Origin: Streptomyces humi
Lineage (GTDB): Bacteria > Actinomycetota > Actinomycetes > Streptomycetales > Streptomycetaceae
Assembly (NCBI RefSeq): GCF_001005085.2
Contig: NZ_LBMU02000049.1
Coordinates: 16,808 to 80,807, forward strand
Direction: 5' to 3'
Length of the DNA stretch: 64,000 nt
Each line of letters begins with the position of its first letter. Within the stretch, counting starts at the first letter, position 1. Below the pieces are notes generated by a model. The model made no database searches. It had not been told where the DNA came from and saw only the letters and a program-made list of their open reading frames with translations. This document shows, one piece after another, positions 50,119 to 58,459 of the stretch. The translations under genes and the position numbers were made by a program.

Positions 50119-51710
50119 CAGACGCCCTTCTCTCCGGCGACCCCGGCGTTCCCCGCGTCACCGGCGTCCTTGGTCTCCTCGGTCAGCGCCGAGGCGTCCC
50201 GGGGCAGCCGGAGCGTGAAGACCGCGCCGCCCTCGGGGGAGTTGGCGGCGGTGATCGAGCCTCCGTGGATACGGGCGTTCTCCGTCGCGATGGACAGGCC
50301 GAGACCGCTGCCCTCGGAGCGCGGCCGGGAGGCGCTGGCCTTGTAGAACCGGTCGAAGACGTGCGGCAGCACGTCCTCGGGGATACCGGGCCCGTGGTCG
50401 CGTACGGCGATCACCAGATCCCCGCCCTCCTGCTGCTCCATGCGCACCGACACCCGCACCGGTGAGCCGCCGTGCTTGAGGGCGTTGCCGATCAGGTTGG
50501 CGAGGATGACGTCGAGGCGGCGCGGGTCGAGGCGGGCGTGGATGCCGCGCTCGGCGTCCAGGTCCACCGCGTCCAGCCAGGCGCGGGCGTCGATGCAGGC
50601 GGTGATCTGGTCGGCGATGTCGACGTCGTCGAGGACGAGACGGGCCGTGCCGGCGTCGAAGCGGGTGACCTCCATCAGGTTCTCGACGAGGTCGTTGAGC
50701 CGGCGCGTCTCGCTGACCACCAGCCGGACGGCGGGCTCGATCATCGGGTCGATCGACCCGGACTCCGCCTCCAGCTCCTCCTCCAGGATCTCCGTCACGG
50801 CGGTGATCGCGGTGAGCGGGGTCCGCAGCTCGTGGCTCATGTCGGCGACGAACCTGCGGGACGCGTCGTCGCGCGCCGCCATGTCGTCGACCCGCTTCTC
50901 CAGCGCCTCCGCCGCGTCGTTGAACGTCCGTGACAGGTCGGCGAGTTCGTCGGTGCCGGAGACCCGCAGCCGGGTGTCCAGCTTGCCCTCGCCGAGCCGC
51001 CGCGCGGCGACGCCCAGCCGGTGCACCGGCTTCAGCACGGTCGTGGCGGCGGCCTGGGCGAGCAGCGCGGAACCGATCAGGGCCAGGGCCGTCGCGATGC
51101 CCAGCGACCAGGCCAGCGAGTTGAGGTCCTTCGCCTCCGGCTCCAGGGACTTCATCATGTAGCCGGTCGGGCCGCCGCCGATCAGCCGCGTCCCGGCGAC
51201 GAGATACGGCGTCCCGTGGTCCACGACCCGCTGCCAGTAGAGGTGGTACGCCGACCGGTTGTTCTCGGTGACCTTCTGCTGCTTGTCGACGGCCTTGCGC
51301 AGCGAGTCGGGCACGTCGTCCAGCGCGAACCCGCTGAGCCCGCCCGAATTGCCGTACGCCACCTTGCCGTTCGCGTCCTCGCCGACCAGCAGCACGCTGA
51401 AGCGCTGACTGCTGTTGGCCATCTGCCCGGCCGTGCGCTGGAGTTCGTCCTGGGTGGGGTGGACCGGCAGCGCCCCGGCCCGGTTCTGCATCTCCTGCTG
51501 GAAGTCGCGCAGCACCGCGTCCTGGGTACGGGTGAGCACGGCCTCTCGGTTGAGCCAGTACGCGATGCCGGACGCGGACACGGCGGCGGTCAGCGCGACG
51601 AGCCCGAAGACCACGACGAGCCGCAGCCGCAGACTGGTGAAGCGCAGCCGGGACACGGCTCCCCTGCGATCCGAGGCCCAGCCCCGGAAACCCTCGTGCC
51701 GGTCCGTCAC
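50118..51710 (-). CDS. afsQ2: Sensor histidine kinase AfsQ2
   Basis: GTG 51710 overlaps the afsQ1 stop (GTGA). 530 residues: a short basic N-terminus, first membrane helix (LRLVVVFGLVALTAAVSASGIAYWL), a sensor region of about 140 residues outside, second helix (LNSLAWSLGIATALALIGSALLAQA), HAMP (RRLGEGKLDTRLRVSGTDELADLSRTFNDAAEALEKRV), HisKA with FVADMSHELRTPLTAI (phospho-His), and HATPase (ANLIGNALKHGG, VRDHGPGIPEDVLPHVFDRFYKASASRPRSEGSGLGLSI). In S. coelicolor AfsQ2 responds to nitrogen/glutamate conditions and phosphorylates AfsQ1 to control antibiotic genes. Confidence 0.95.
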   Translation of the reverse strand: MTDRHEGFRGWASDRRGAVSRLRFTSLRLRLVVVFGLVALTAAVSASGIAYWLNREAVLTRTQDAVLRDFQQEMQNRAGALPVHPTQDELQRTAGQMANSSQRFSVLLVGEDANGKVAYGNSGGLSGFALDDVPDSLRKAVDKQQKVTENNRSAYHLYWQRVVDHGTPYLVAGTRLIGGGPTGYMMKSLEPEAKDLNSLAWSLGIATALALIGSALLAQAAATTVLKPVHRLGVAARRLGEGKLDTRLRVSGTDELADLSRTFNDAAEALEKRVDDMAARDDASRRFVADMSHELRTPLTAITAVTEILEEELEAESGSIDPMIEPAVRLVVSETRRLNDLVENLMEVTRFDAGTARLVLDDVDIADQITACIDARAWLDAVDLDAERGIHARLDPRRLDVILANLIGNALKHGGSPVRVSVRMEQQEGGDLVIAVRDHGPGIPEDVLPHVFDRFYKASASRPRSEGSGLGLSIATENARIHGGSITAANSPEGGAVFTLRLPRDASALTEETKDAGDAGNAGVAGEKGV

Positions 51711-52384
51711 TGAGGGGCGTCCAGGCGGTAGCCGACACCGCGCACGGTACGGATCAGGGTCGGGGACGAGGGCACGTCCTCCACCTTGGCGCGCAGCCGC
51801 TGCACGCAGGCGTCCACCAGCCGGGAGTCACCGAGGTAGTCGTGCTCCCAGACCAGCCGCAGCAGCTGCTGCCGGGACAGCGCCTGCCCCGGCCGCCGGC
51901 TCAGCTCCAGCAGCAGCCGCAGCTCGGTCGGCGTGAGCTGGAGGTCCTCGCCGTTCTTCGTCACGGTCATCGCGGAACGGTCGATGACGACGTTGCCGAA
52001 GGTCGCCGAGTCGGTGGACTCCCGCTCGCCACGCCGCAGCACGGCCCGGATCCGCGCGTCCAGCACCCGCCCCTGGACGGGCTTGACGACGTAGTCGTCG
52101 GCGCCGGACTCCAGCCCGACCACCACGTCGATGTCGTCGCTGCGCGCGGTCAGCAGGATGATCGGCAACTGGTCCGTGCGCCGGATGCGCCGGCACACCT
52201 CGAACCCGTCGATCCCGGGCAGCATGACGTCGAGGACGATCAGATCGGGCCGCTGCTCGCGCAACAGCTTCAGACCGTCCTCACCGGTCGCAGCGGTGGC
52301 CACCCGGTGCCCCTGGCGCGTCAGTGAGAGCTCCAGGGCCGTTCGGATGGCGTCGTCGTCCTCGATCAGCAACAGGGAAGGCAC
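51707..52384 (-). CDS. afsQ1: Response regulator AfsQ1 (OmpR/PhoB family)
   Basis: GTG 52384 (VPSLLLIEDDDAIRTALELSLTRQGHRV) gives 225 residues, the length of AfsQ1 in S. coelicolor. The frame extends upstream to other starts. Receiver domain: IEDDD acid pocket, phospho-Asp in DLIVLDVMLPGIDGFEV, LLTARSD and the Lys in YVVKPVQ. The winged helix at the C-terminus has LTPTELRLLLELSRRPGQALSRQQLLRLVWEHDYLGDSRLVDACVQRLRAKVED and TVRGVGYRLD. It controls antibiotic and nitrogen genes and the divergent sigQ. A GTGAC-N6-GTGAC box lies between the two genes. Confidence 0.96.
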   Translation of the reverse strand: MPSLLLIEDDDAIRTALELSLTRQGHRVATAATGEDGLKLLREQRPDLIVLDVMLPGIDGFEVCRRIRRTDQLPIILLTARSDDIDVVVGLESGADDYVVKPVQGRVLDARIRAVLRRGERESTDSATFGNVVIDRSAMTVTKNGEDLQLTPTELRLLLELSRRPGQALSRQQLLRLVWEHDYLGDSRLVDACVQRLRAKVEDVPSSPTLIRTVRGVGYRLDAPQ

Positions 52385-52502
52385 GGGCTCATTCTGGCCC
52401 ATGAGGGCCCCGTCGTACGACCTGTACTGCTCGGAGCTGCCGGGAAACCTCCGTAGCCCCGTCCCCTGTGCGACCGCTGTGGCCCTTCTGTGCCGGACCC
52501 CT

Positions 52503-52518
52503 GTGACAGGTCTGTGAC
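52503..52518. promoter_or_regulatory. AfsQ1 binding box
   Basis: GTGAC-AGGTCT-GTGAC matches the known AfsQ1 consensus GTnAC-N6-GTnAC exactly. It is 117 bases before the sigQ start and 119 bases before the afsQ1 start. Confidence 0.85.
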
Positions 52519-52634
52519 AGTCGGCGGATACGGCCGTGAAGGTGGCCCGGCAGAGTTCTCGGCACAGGCAAGCGAGCGGGCGGCGCGGAGCCTGGCAGAC
52601 CGAACTACCGGAAGTCCACGACGGGGGGCGCGAG

Positions 52635-53381
52635 ATGAACACGCTGATCGGTCACAGCACCAGCGCAGTGATCACGCGTCTGCACGACGTGCACCGGGGT
52701 TCCGAGAAGTCCGGTGCCGTGAGCGGGCGGGGGTGCGCTCGCGGCACCGGGCGTCAGCACACCGGTTACATGACGGTGGTCGACGGCGGCACGGGGGAGC
52801 CGCGCGGGGGCACCGGGGGCTCCGCATACGGGGAGGACACGGGGGAGCGCCGCTCGCTGACCGAGGCGGAGTTCACCGCCTACGTCCAGGAGCGCCGCGC
52901 CTCTCTGTACGCGACCGCCTACCACTTGACCGGCGACCGCTTCGAGGCCGAGGACCTGTTGCAGAGCGCGCTGTTCTCGACGTACCGGGCGTGGGAGCGG
53001 ATCAGCGACAAGGCGGCCGTCGGCGGTTACCTGCGGCGGACCATGACCAACCTGCACATCAGCGCCTGGCGGCGCCGCAAGCTCAACGAGTACCCGACCG
53101 AGGAACTGCCGGAGACGCCCGGCGACACGGACGCGATGAGCGGCACCGAGCTGCGCGCCGTCCTGTGGCAGGCGCTCGCCCGGCTCCCCGAACTCCAGCG
53201 CACCATGCTGGTCCTGCGCTACTACGAGGGCCGCACGGACCCGGAGATCGCGGAGATCCTCGACATCAGTGTCGGCACGGTGAAGTCCAGCATCTGGCGG
53301 TCGCTCCGCCGGCTGCGCGAGGACGAGGTCCTCAGCTTCGGCCGTGACGAGGAGAACGCCTTCGGGGAGCTCGTCGCCTGA
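52635..53381 (+). CDS. sigQ: SigQ, ECF/SigE-like sigma factor
   Basis: ATG 52635 with a G-run (GGGGGG) 6 bases upstream gives 248 residues; the 33 codons upstream are not required. A 75-residue low-complexity N-terminus precedes region 2 (EAEFTAYVQERRASLYATAYHLTGDRFEAEDLLQSALFSTYRAW, GGYLRRTMTNLHISAWRRRK) and region 4 (LWQALARLPELQRTMLVLRYYEGRTDPEIAEILDISVGTVKSSIWRSLRRLR). This is the SigE-family (TIGR02983-type) layout, and gene order identifies it as sigQ, a known AfsQ1 target. No anti-sigma gene follows; instead a G-rich tract and a terminator. Confidence 0.94.
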   Translation: MNTLIGHSTSAVITRLHDVHRGSEKSGAVSGRGCARGTGRQHTGYMTVVDGGTGEPRGGTGGSAYGEDTGERRSLTEAEFTAYVQERRASLYATAYHLTGDRFEAEDLLQSALFSTYRAWERISDKAAVGGYLRRTMTNLHISAWRRRKLNEYPTEELPETPGDTDAMSGTELRAVLWQALARLPELQRTMLVLRYYEGRTDPEIAEILDISVGTVKSSIWRSLRRLREDEVLSFGRDEENAFGELVA

Positions 53382-53389
53382 AGGTAAGG

Positions 53390-53548
53390 GGATCCGGGGG
53401 GATCCCGACGGGGAAACCGGGGGAGACAGGGGCCCGGGGGAGGGTCCGGGGGGACCACGGGGGAAAGCGGGTCCGGGGGGACTCGCGGGGTAAGCACGGG
53501 GGAGCTCCGCCACGGGGGACACGGGGGTGTTCGGCGGAGCGACGGGGG
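53390..53548 (+). repeat. G-run-rich tract downstream of sigQ
   Basis: About 160 bases with over a dozen runs of four to six G on the plus strand, many in the pattern CGGGGGA or CCGGGGGG. No coding frame is convincing. The spacing of runs would permit G-quadruplexes in the nontemplate strand or the RNA. Confidence 0.7.
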
Positions 53549-53589
53549 AAGCGGGACTGGAGGGCCGGGGGGTCCGTCCAGTCCCGCTT
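53549..53589 (+). terminator. sigQ terminator with perfect 13-bp stem
   Basis: AAGCGGGACTGGA (53549-53561) and TCCAGTCCCGCTT (53577-53589), followed by TTTCTTCT. One of the few stems in the window with a genuine T-tract. Confidence 0.9.
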
Positions 53590-53652
53590 TTCTTCTACTC
53601 CGGCTTTTCTTCTACCCCCGCTTTTCTTCTGCGGCCCGCTTTTCTTCTACCG
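53584..53652 (+). repeat. Four tandem copies of GCTTTTCTTCTAC
   Basis: The T-tract end of the terminator is repeated three more times at about 17-base intervals (CGGCTTTTCTTCTAC, CCGCTTTTCTTCTGC, CCGCTTTTCTTCTAC). It ends just before the stop codon of the uridine kinase gene on the opposite strand. Confidence 0.85.
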
Positions 53653-53666
53653 CCAGGACACGGCCG

Positions 53667-54311
53667 TCACGCGGCCGGTGCCTGGGTCCGGTCCCGGGTC
53701 TGCCGGCCCACCGCTGCCGCGGCCATCCGGGTCAGTGCCTCGTCGCGGTCGCACGGGTGCGCGCCCAGTGCCACCTGGCGGGCCACGATCGTGCGTTCGG
53801 CGCGCATCAGCCGCCAGCCGCGGCGCAGCAGGAACGGCACCGACTTACGGCCCTCCCTGAGGTCGCGCAGGAAACGGCGCCGGAAGGTCTTCACCGGACC
53901 CCGGCTGAGGCACAGCGCGTCGGCCAGCAGCCCCAGTTCGCGGCAGCGCTGCACGATCTCGGCGGCGAAGATGCCCTCCGCGATGAACAGCGGGGTGCGG
54001 CCGATGTGCAGGGTCTCCTCCCCGGTGCGGGCGCTGAGCGCGATGTCGTACACCGGCACGCCCGCCGAACCCGTCGCGCACAGCCGGCCGATGGCCTCGA
54101 CCGCGACCTCGGCGTCCCAGGACTCCGGGTGGTCCCAGTCGATGTCCGAACTCCCCGCCACCAGCGGCAGGGTCGGGTCGGCGCCCTCCTTGTAGAAGTC
54201 GTCGAGACGCAGCACGGGGAGCCCGGAACGGGCGGCGACGAGGGACTTGCCCGAACCCGAGGGGCCGCACAGCAGCACGACGCGGGCGGGGGGCGGAGGA
54301 TGAATGCTCAC
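53667..54311 (-). CDS. Uridine kinase-like P-loop kinase
   Basis: GTG 54311 (VSIHPPPPARVVLLCGPSGSGKSLVA) gives 214 residues; the extra 25 codons upstream overlap the promoter area. The P-loop is GPSGSGKS. LRLDDFYKEGADPTLPLVAGSSDIDWDHPESWD is the uridine-kinase acid and substrate loop, and IAEGIFAAEI is the second signature. FRRRFLRDLREGRKS resembles the lid. It would phosphorylate uridine or cytidine, complementing the nucleoside uptake and deaminase genes. No operator palindrome of the nucleoside regulon is seen upstream. Confidence 0.9.
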   Translation of the reverse strand: MSIHPPPPARVVLLCGPSGSGKSLVAARSGLPVLRLDDFYKEGADPTLPLVAGSSDIDWDHPESWDAEVAVEAIGRLCATGSAGVPVYDIALSARTGEETLHIGRTPLFIAEGIFAAEIVQRCRELGLLADALCLSRGPVKTFRRRFLRDLREGRKSVPFLLRRGWRLMRAERTIVARQVALGAHPCDRDEALTRMAAAAVGRQTRDRTQAPAA

Positions 54312-54438
54312 GGAACACCAGTTTGACGCATGGGGGGCGTCCTGCCGACCCCGCGGGTCGGCTTTGGAGCGTGACTCACACCTCAACTACCCTGTGTGCC
54401 GACCCTGTCACCCTGAGCACCCGAAGGCGGCACCACCG

Positions 54439-54834
54439 ATGGCCCGACACGCGTCCCACCCGAACCCGACCGCCCAGCGCGCGCTGGTCGCTCTCGCGAC
54501 CGCCTCCGTCGCGCTCGGCGCGGGCGCCGCGACGGCCGCCGCGGCGCCTCAGGGCGCGCAGGACACGGTACGGAGCCGGCCCGCCTCCGTCGGCCCCGCC
54601 GACCCGCAGGCGGCGCTGACCGCGGTGGGCGGTCTGCTGCCGTACGTCACGGGACCGGTGGCGGGCCTGAAGCCGAACCCCCTCGCGGGCACGGGCGTAG
54701 ATCCCCTGGACAACGGCGTCGGCACCCAGCTGGCCGACTTCAAGCCGCTGACCTCCAAGATGCTGACGGGGCCTGTGGCGCAGGCCCCGTCAGTCGGGGA
54801 ACTGCCGGTGGTGGGGCAGGTCCTGGGGGGCTGA
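54439..54834 (+). CDS. Small secreted protein
   Basis: ATG 54439 gives 131 residues. A long basic N-region (MARHASHPNPTAQR) precedes the hydrophobic core ALVALATASVALGAGAATAAAA and a signal peptidase I site around AAAAP. The mature part (about 95 residues) is rich in Ala, Gly and Pro with no Cys: SRPASVGPADPQAALTAVGGLLPYVTGPVAGLKPNPLAGTGVDPLDNGVGTQLADFKPLTSKML. Function unknown. Its low complexity recalls the secreted protein at 48069. The 3' end of the gene carries a perfect hairpin inside the coding region. Confidence 0.8.
   Translation: MARHASHPNPTAQRALVALATASVALGAGAATAAAAPQGAQDTVRSRPASVGPADPQAALTAVGGLLPYVTGPVAGLKPNPLAGTGVDPLDNGVGTQLADFKPLTSKMLTGPVAQAPSVGELPVVGQVLGG
54763..54793 (+). other. 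Perfect 12-bp hairpin inside the 3' coding region
   Basis: CTGACGGGGCCT (54763-54774) and AGGCCCCGTCAG (54782-54793) with loop GTGGCGC lie 41-71 bases before the stop codon of the secreted protein gene. No other terminator follows the gene before the convergent aldehyde dehydrogenase, so it may serve as terminator or mRNA-stabilising structure. Confidence 0.75.
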
Positions 54835-54853
54835 CGGGGCGCTTCCGTGCGCG

Positions 54854-55747
54854 TCAGTACGAGGAGCCGGACGCTCCCAGCGACCCCGTCGGGTGCCAGA
54901 CCGTCTTCGTCTCCAGGAACGCCGTCAGGCGGTCGGTCCCCGGCGTCGCCGTCCAGTTGTCCACAGCCTGTGGACGCAGTACGCGCTTCAGGTTGTCGGC
55001 CGCCGCGATCTCCAGCTGCTTCGCCAGCCCCTCGTCGGCGCCCGCGAGGTCGATCGCGTTGACGTCCTGGTGGGCGGCGAGGGGCGGCGCGATCTCCGCC
55101 GTACGGCCGGAGAGGACGTTGACGACCCCGCCCGGCACGTCCGAGGTGGCGAGCACCTCGGCCAGCGAGAGGGCCGGCAGCGGGGACTTCTCGCTCGCGA
55201 CGACGACCGCCGTGTTGCCGGTCGCGATCACCGGCGCGAGCACGGACACCAGGCCCAGGAAGGACGACTCCTGCGGGGCCAGCACGGCCACCACGCCGGT
55301 CGGCTCGGGGGAGGAGAGGTTGAAGAAGGGCCCCGCGACCGGGTTGCCCCCGCCGACCACCTGGGCGATCTTGTCGGTCCAGCCCGCGTACCAGACCCAG
55401 CGGTCGACGGCCGCGTCCACGACGGCGCCCGCCTTGGACTTGCCGAGGCCCTCGGCGTCCGCGACCTCGCGCACGAACTGGTCCCGGCGGCCCTCCAGCA
55501 TCTCCGCGACGCGGTAGAGGACCTGGCCCCGGTTGTAGGCGGTGGCCCCGGCCCAGCCGCCGAACGCCTTGCGCGCGGCCACGACCGCGTCCCGGGCGTC
55601 CTTACGACTCGACTGCGGCGCGTTGGCCAGCCAGTTGCCCTTCGGGTCCGTCACCTCGTACACCCGGCCGCTCTCGGAACGCGGGAACTTCCCGCCGACG
55701 TACAGCTTGTAGGTCTTCAGCACACTGAGTCGGTCAACTGCGTTCAT
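54854..55747 (-). CDS. Truncated aldehyde dehydrogenase-family protein (no catalytic Cys)
   Basis: ATG 55747 directly abuts the stop of the full-length gene (TAA|ATG), so they are cotranscribed. 297 residues equal to roughly the N-terminal 60 percent of an aldehyde dehydrogenase: YKLYVGGKFPRSESGRVYEVTDPKGNWLANAPQSSRKDARDAVVAARKAFGGWAGATAYNRGQVLYRVAEML, then SPEPTGVVAVLAPQESSFLGLVSVLAPVIATGNTAVVVAS. The part with catalytic Glu and Cys (LELGGK, GQxC) is missing; instead it ends in a short tail (LTAFLETKTVWHPTGSLGASGSSY). It may be a structural partner of the full-length enzyme rather than an enzyme. Confidence 0.88.
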   Translation of the reverse strand: MNAVDRLSVLKTYKLYVGGKFPRSESGRVYEVTDPKGNWLANAPQSSRKDARDAVVAARKAFGGWAGATAYNRGQVLYRVAEMLEGRRDQFVREVADAEGLGKSKAGAVVDAAVDRWVWYAGWTDKIAQVVGGGNPVAGPFFNLSSPEPTGVVAVLAPQESSFLGLVSVLAPVIATGNTAVVVASEKSPLPALSLAEVLATSDVPGGVVNVLSGRTAEIAPPLAAHQDVNAIDLAGADEGLAKQLEIAAADNLKRVLRPQAVDNWTATPGTDRLTAFLETKTVWHPTGSLGASGSSY

Positions 55748-57220
55748 TTATCGCTCGCCCTCCGGGCTCGACGGGGCGAGGTACGCCTCCAGGCCGTGAC
55801 GACCGCCCTCGCGGCCGAAGCCCGACTCCTTGTAACCGCCGAACGGTGAGGTCGGGTCGAACTTGTTGAACGTGTTGGACCAGACGACGCCCGCGCGCAG
55901 CTTGTTCGCGACGGCCAGGATCCGGGAGCCCTTCTCCGTCCAGATGCCGGCGGAGAGGCCGTACTGGGTGTTGTTGGCCTTCGCCACCGCCTCGTCCGGG
56001 GTGCGGAAGGTGAGCACCGACAGGACCGGGCCGAAGATCTCGTCGCGGGCGATGGTGTGCGCCTGGGTGACGTTCGTGAAGAGCGTAGGGGCGAACCAGT
56101 AGCCGGCGGACGGCAGTTCGCAGGCCGGGGACCAGCGCTCGGCGCCCTCCGCCTCGCCCTGGTCGGCGAGCGTGGTGATCCGGGCCAGCTGCTCGGCGGA
56201 GTTGATCGCGCCGATGTCCGTGTTCTTGTCCAGCGGGTCGCCGAGGCGGAGCGTGGACAGGCGCCGCTTCAGGGAGTCCAGCAGCTCGTCGTGGACCGAC
56301 TCCTGGACGAGCAGGCGGCTGCCCGCGCAGCAGACCTGGCCCTGGTTGAAGAAGATCCCGGTGACGATCCCCTCGACGGCCTGGTCGATGGGGGCGTCGT
56401 CGAAGACGATGTTGGCGCCCTTGCCGCCCAGTTCCAGGGTGAGCTTCTTGCGGGTGCCCGCGACGGTCCGGGCGATCTCCTTGCCGACGGCGGTGGAGCC
56501 GGTGAAGGCGACCTTGTTGACGTCGGGGTGGGCGACGAGCGCCGCGCCCGTGTCGCCGTACCCGGGGAGGATGTTGACGACGCCCTTGGGCAGGCCCGCC
56601 TGGCGGCAGATGTCCGCGAAGAACAGGGCCGACAGGGGGGTGGTCTCGGCCGGCTTGAGGACGACCGTGTTGCCCGTCGCCAGCGCCGGGGCGATCTTCC
56701 ACGCCAGCATCAGGAGCGGGAAGTTCCAGGGGATGACCTGGCCGGCGACGCCGAGCGGCCGCGGGTTCGCGCCGTACCCGGCGTGGTCGAGCTTGTCGGC
56801 CCAGCCCGCGTAGTAGAAGAAGTGCGCGGCGACCAGGGGGAGGTCCGCGTCGCGGGTCTCCTTGATCGGCTTGCCGTTGTCGAGGGTCTCCAGGACGGCG
56901 AGCTCGCGCGAGCGCTCCTGGATGATCCGGGCGATGCGGAAGAGGTACTTGGCGCGCTCGGAGCCCGGCAGCGCGGACCACTTCTCGAACGCCTTGCGGG
57001 CGGCCCGCACGGCGCGGTCGACGTCCGCCTCGCCGGCCTGGGCGACCTCGGCGAGGACCTCCTCGGTCGACGGGCTGACGGTCTTGAAGACCTTGCCGTC
57101 GGCCGCCTCGGTGAACTCGCCGTCGATGAACAGGCCGTAGGACGGGGCGATGTCGACGACGGAGCGGGACTCGGGCGCCGGTGCGTACTCGAATGCGGTG
57201 GTCATCTTTTCCTTGGCCAT
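55748..57220 (-). CDS. Aldehyde dehydrogenase (NAD(P)-dependent)
   Basis: 490 residues, full length. Key segments: YGLFIDGEFTEAADGKVFKTVSPSTEEVLAEVAQAGEADVDRAV, VAGQVIPWNFPLLMLAWKIAPALATGNTVVLKPAETTP, GYGDTGAALVAHPDVNKVAFTGSTAVGKEIA (NAD site), LTLELGGKGANIVFDD (catalytic Glu), GIFFNQGQVCCAGSRLLV (catalytic Cys), RDEIFGPVLSVLTF and SPFGGYKESGFGREGG. Five bases after deoC and directly followed by the truncated paralogue. The likely job is to oxidise the acetaldehyde made by DeoC to acetate. It is therefore part of deoxyribose use. Confidence 0.93.
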   Translation of the reverse strand: MAKEKMTTAFEYAPAPESRSVVDIAPSYGLFIDGEFTEAADGKVFKTVSPSTEEVLAEVAQAGEADVDRAVRAARKAFEKWSALPGSERAKYLFRIARIIQERSRELAVLETLDNGKPIKETRDADLPLVAAHFFYYAGWADKLDHAGYGANPRPLGVAGQVIPWNFPLLMLAWKIAPALATGNTVVLKPAETTPLSALFFADICRQAGLPKGVVNILPGYGDTGAALVAHPDVNKVAFTGSTAVGKEIARTVAGTRKKLTLELGGKGANIVFDDAPIDQAVEGIVTGIFFNQGQVCCAGSRLLVQESVHDELLDSLKRRLSTLRLGDPLDKNTDIGAINSAEQLARITTLADQGEAEGAERWSPACELPSAGYWFAPTLFTNVTQAHTIARDEIFGPVLSVLTFRTPDEAVAKANNTQYGLSAGIWTEKGSRILAVANKLRAGVVWSNTFNKFDPTSPFGGYKESGFGREGGRHGLEAYLAPSSPEGER

Positions 57221-57225
57221 GGTGA

Positions 57226-58179
57226 TCAGTCCACCGTCACGTAGTCGGGGCCGGAGTAGCGGCCGGTGGCCAGCTTCTGACGCTGCATCAGCAGGTCGTT
57301 CAGGAGCGAGGAGGCACCGAAGCGGAACCAGTGGTTGTCCAGCCAGTCCGCGCCCGCGGTCTCGTTGACCAGGACGAGGAACTTGATCGCGTCCTTGCTG
57401 GTCCGGATGCCGCCGGCCGGCTTGACGCCGACCTGGACGCCGGTCTGCGCCCGGAAGTCGCGCACGGCCTCCAGCATGAGCAGGGTGTTCGCCGGGGTCG
57501 CGTTCACCGCCACCTTGCCGGTGGAGGTCTTGATGAAGTCGGCGCCCGCGAGCATGCCGAGCCAGGAGGCCCGGCGGATGTTGTCGTACGTCGACAGCTC
57601 GCCGGTCTCGAAGATGACCTTGAGCCGGGCGGCGGCCCCGCAGGCCTCCTTCACGGCGGTGATCTCGTCGTACACCTTGCGGTAGTTCCCGGCGAGGAAC
57701 GCGCCGCGGTCGATGACCATGTCGATCTCGTCGGCGCCCGCGGCCACGGCGTCCCGCACGTCGGCGAGCTTCACCGGCAGGGCCGCGCGGCCCGCGGGGA
57801 AGGCGGTGGCGACCGAGGCGACCTTGACGGACGAGCCGGCGACCGCCTCCTTGGCGGTGGCCACCATGTCGGGGTAGACGCAGACGGCGGCCGTGGCGGG
57901 GGTCGTACGGTCCGTGGGGTCCGGGCGGACCGCCTTGGCACCGAGCGCCCGGACCTTGCCCGGGGTGTCCGCGCCTTCCAGCGTCGTCAGGTCGACCATC
58001 GAGATGGCGAGGTCGATGGCGTACGCCTTCGCGGTGGTCTTGATCGAACGGGTGCCGAGCGAGGCGGCGCGCGCCTCCAGGCCGACCGCGTCGACGCCGG
58101 GCAGCCCGTGGAGGAAGCGGCGCAGCGTGCTGTCGGACGCGGTGACGTCAGCAAGTGCGTGGGGTGCGGTGGTGGGCAT
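57226..58179 (-). CDS. deoC: Deoxyribose-phosphate aldolase
   Basis: ATG 58179 (GTG 58185 possible) gives 317 residues. The class I aldolase barrel shows AAVCVYPDMVATAKEAVAGSSVKVASVATAFPAGRAALPVKLADVRDAVAAGADEIDMVIDRGAF, LKVIFETGEL, and the Schiff-base lysine in GADFIKTSTGKVAVNATPANTLLMLEAV, then GVKPAGGIRTSKDAIKFLVLVNE. It cleaves 2-deoxyribose 5-phosphate to glyceraldehyde 3-phosphate and acetaldehyde. First gene of the deoC-aldehyde dehydrogenase operon. The regulon palindrome lies 20-31 bases before its start. Confidence 0.95.
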   Translation of the reverse strand: MPTTAPHALADVTASDSTLRRFLHGLPGVDAVGLEARAASLGTRSIKTTAKAYAIDLAISMVDLTTLEGADTPGKVRALGAKAVRPDPTDRTTPATAAVCVYPDMVATAKEAVAGSSVKVASVATAFPAGRAALPVKLADVRDAVAAGADEIDMVIDRGAFLAGNYRKVYDEITAVKEACGAAARLKVIFETGELSTYDNIRRASWLGMLAGADFIKTSTGKVAVNATPANTLLMLEAVRDFRAQTGVQVGVKPAGGIRTSKDAIKFLVLVNETAGADWLDNHWFRFGASSLLNDLLMQRQKLATGRYSGPDYVTVD

Positions 58180-58198
58180 GGTCACCAGCCGAGCATAT

Positions 58199-58210
58199 CT
58201 ACGCGCGTAG
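58199..58210. promoter_or_regulatory. Nucleoside-regulon operator, site 5
   Basis: CTACGCGCGTAG, perfect palindrome, 20 bases upstream of the deoC ATG (minus strand). Confidence 0.85.
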
Positions 58211-58327
58211 CGGCTGTACACCCCGAGGGAACGGTTCTTCTCACCACCGGGCGGACCGGGGTCCCGGAGGGGAGCTGGGGGTGCCCCGGCTGGCCGAAGG
58301 CCGGGGGCGCCACGGGGCCGGTCGAGG

Positions 58328-58459
58328 GCTGGGGGAGGAACCGCGCGACGGCCGAGGGCTGGGGCGCCATGGGGCGGCCGAAGGCTGGGGCGCCACCGGG
58401 GCGGCCGAAGGCTGGGGCGCCACCGGGGCGGCCGAAAGCTGGGGGAGGAACCGCGCGAC
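58328..58459 (+). repeat. 27-bp tandem array flanked by a 22-bp direct repeat
   Basis: Three copies of a unit starting GCTGGGGCGCCACCGGGGCG (58358, 58384, 58411; the first lacks one base) lie between two identical copies of GCTGGGGGAGGAACCGCGCG (58328 and 58438). The GAGGAACCGCGCGAC part belongs to the dispersed repeat family. The interval 58211-58540 upstream of deoC contains nothing else I recognise apart from promoters that cannot be defined. Confidence 0.85.
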
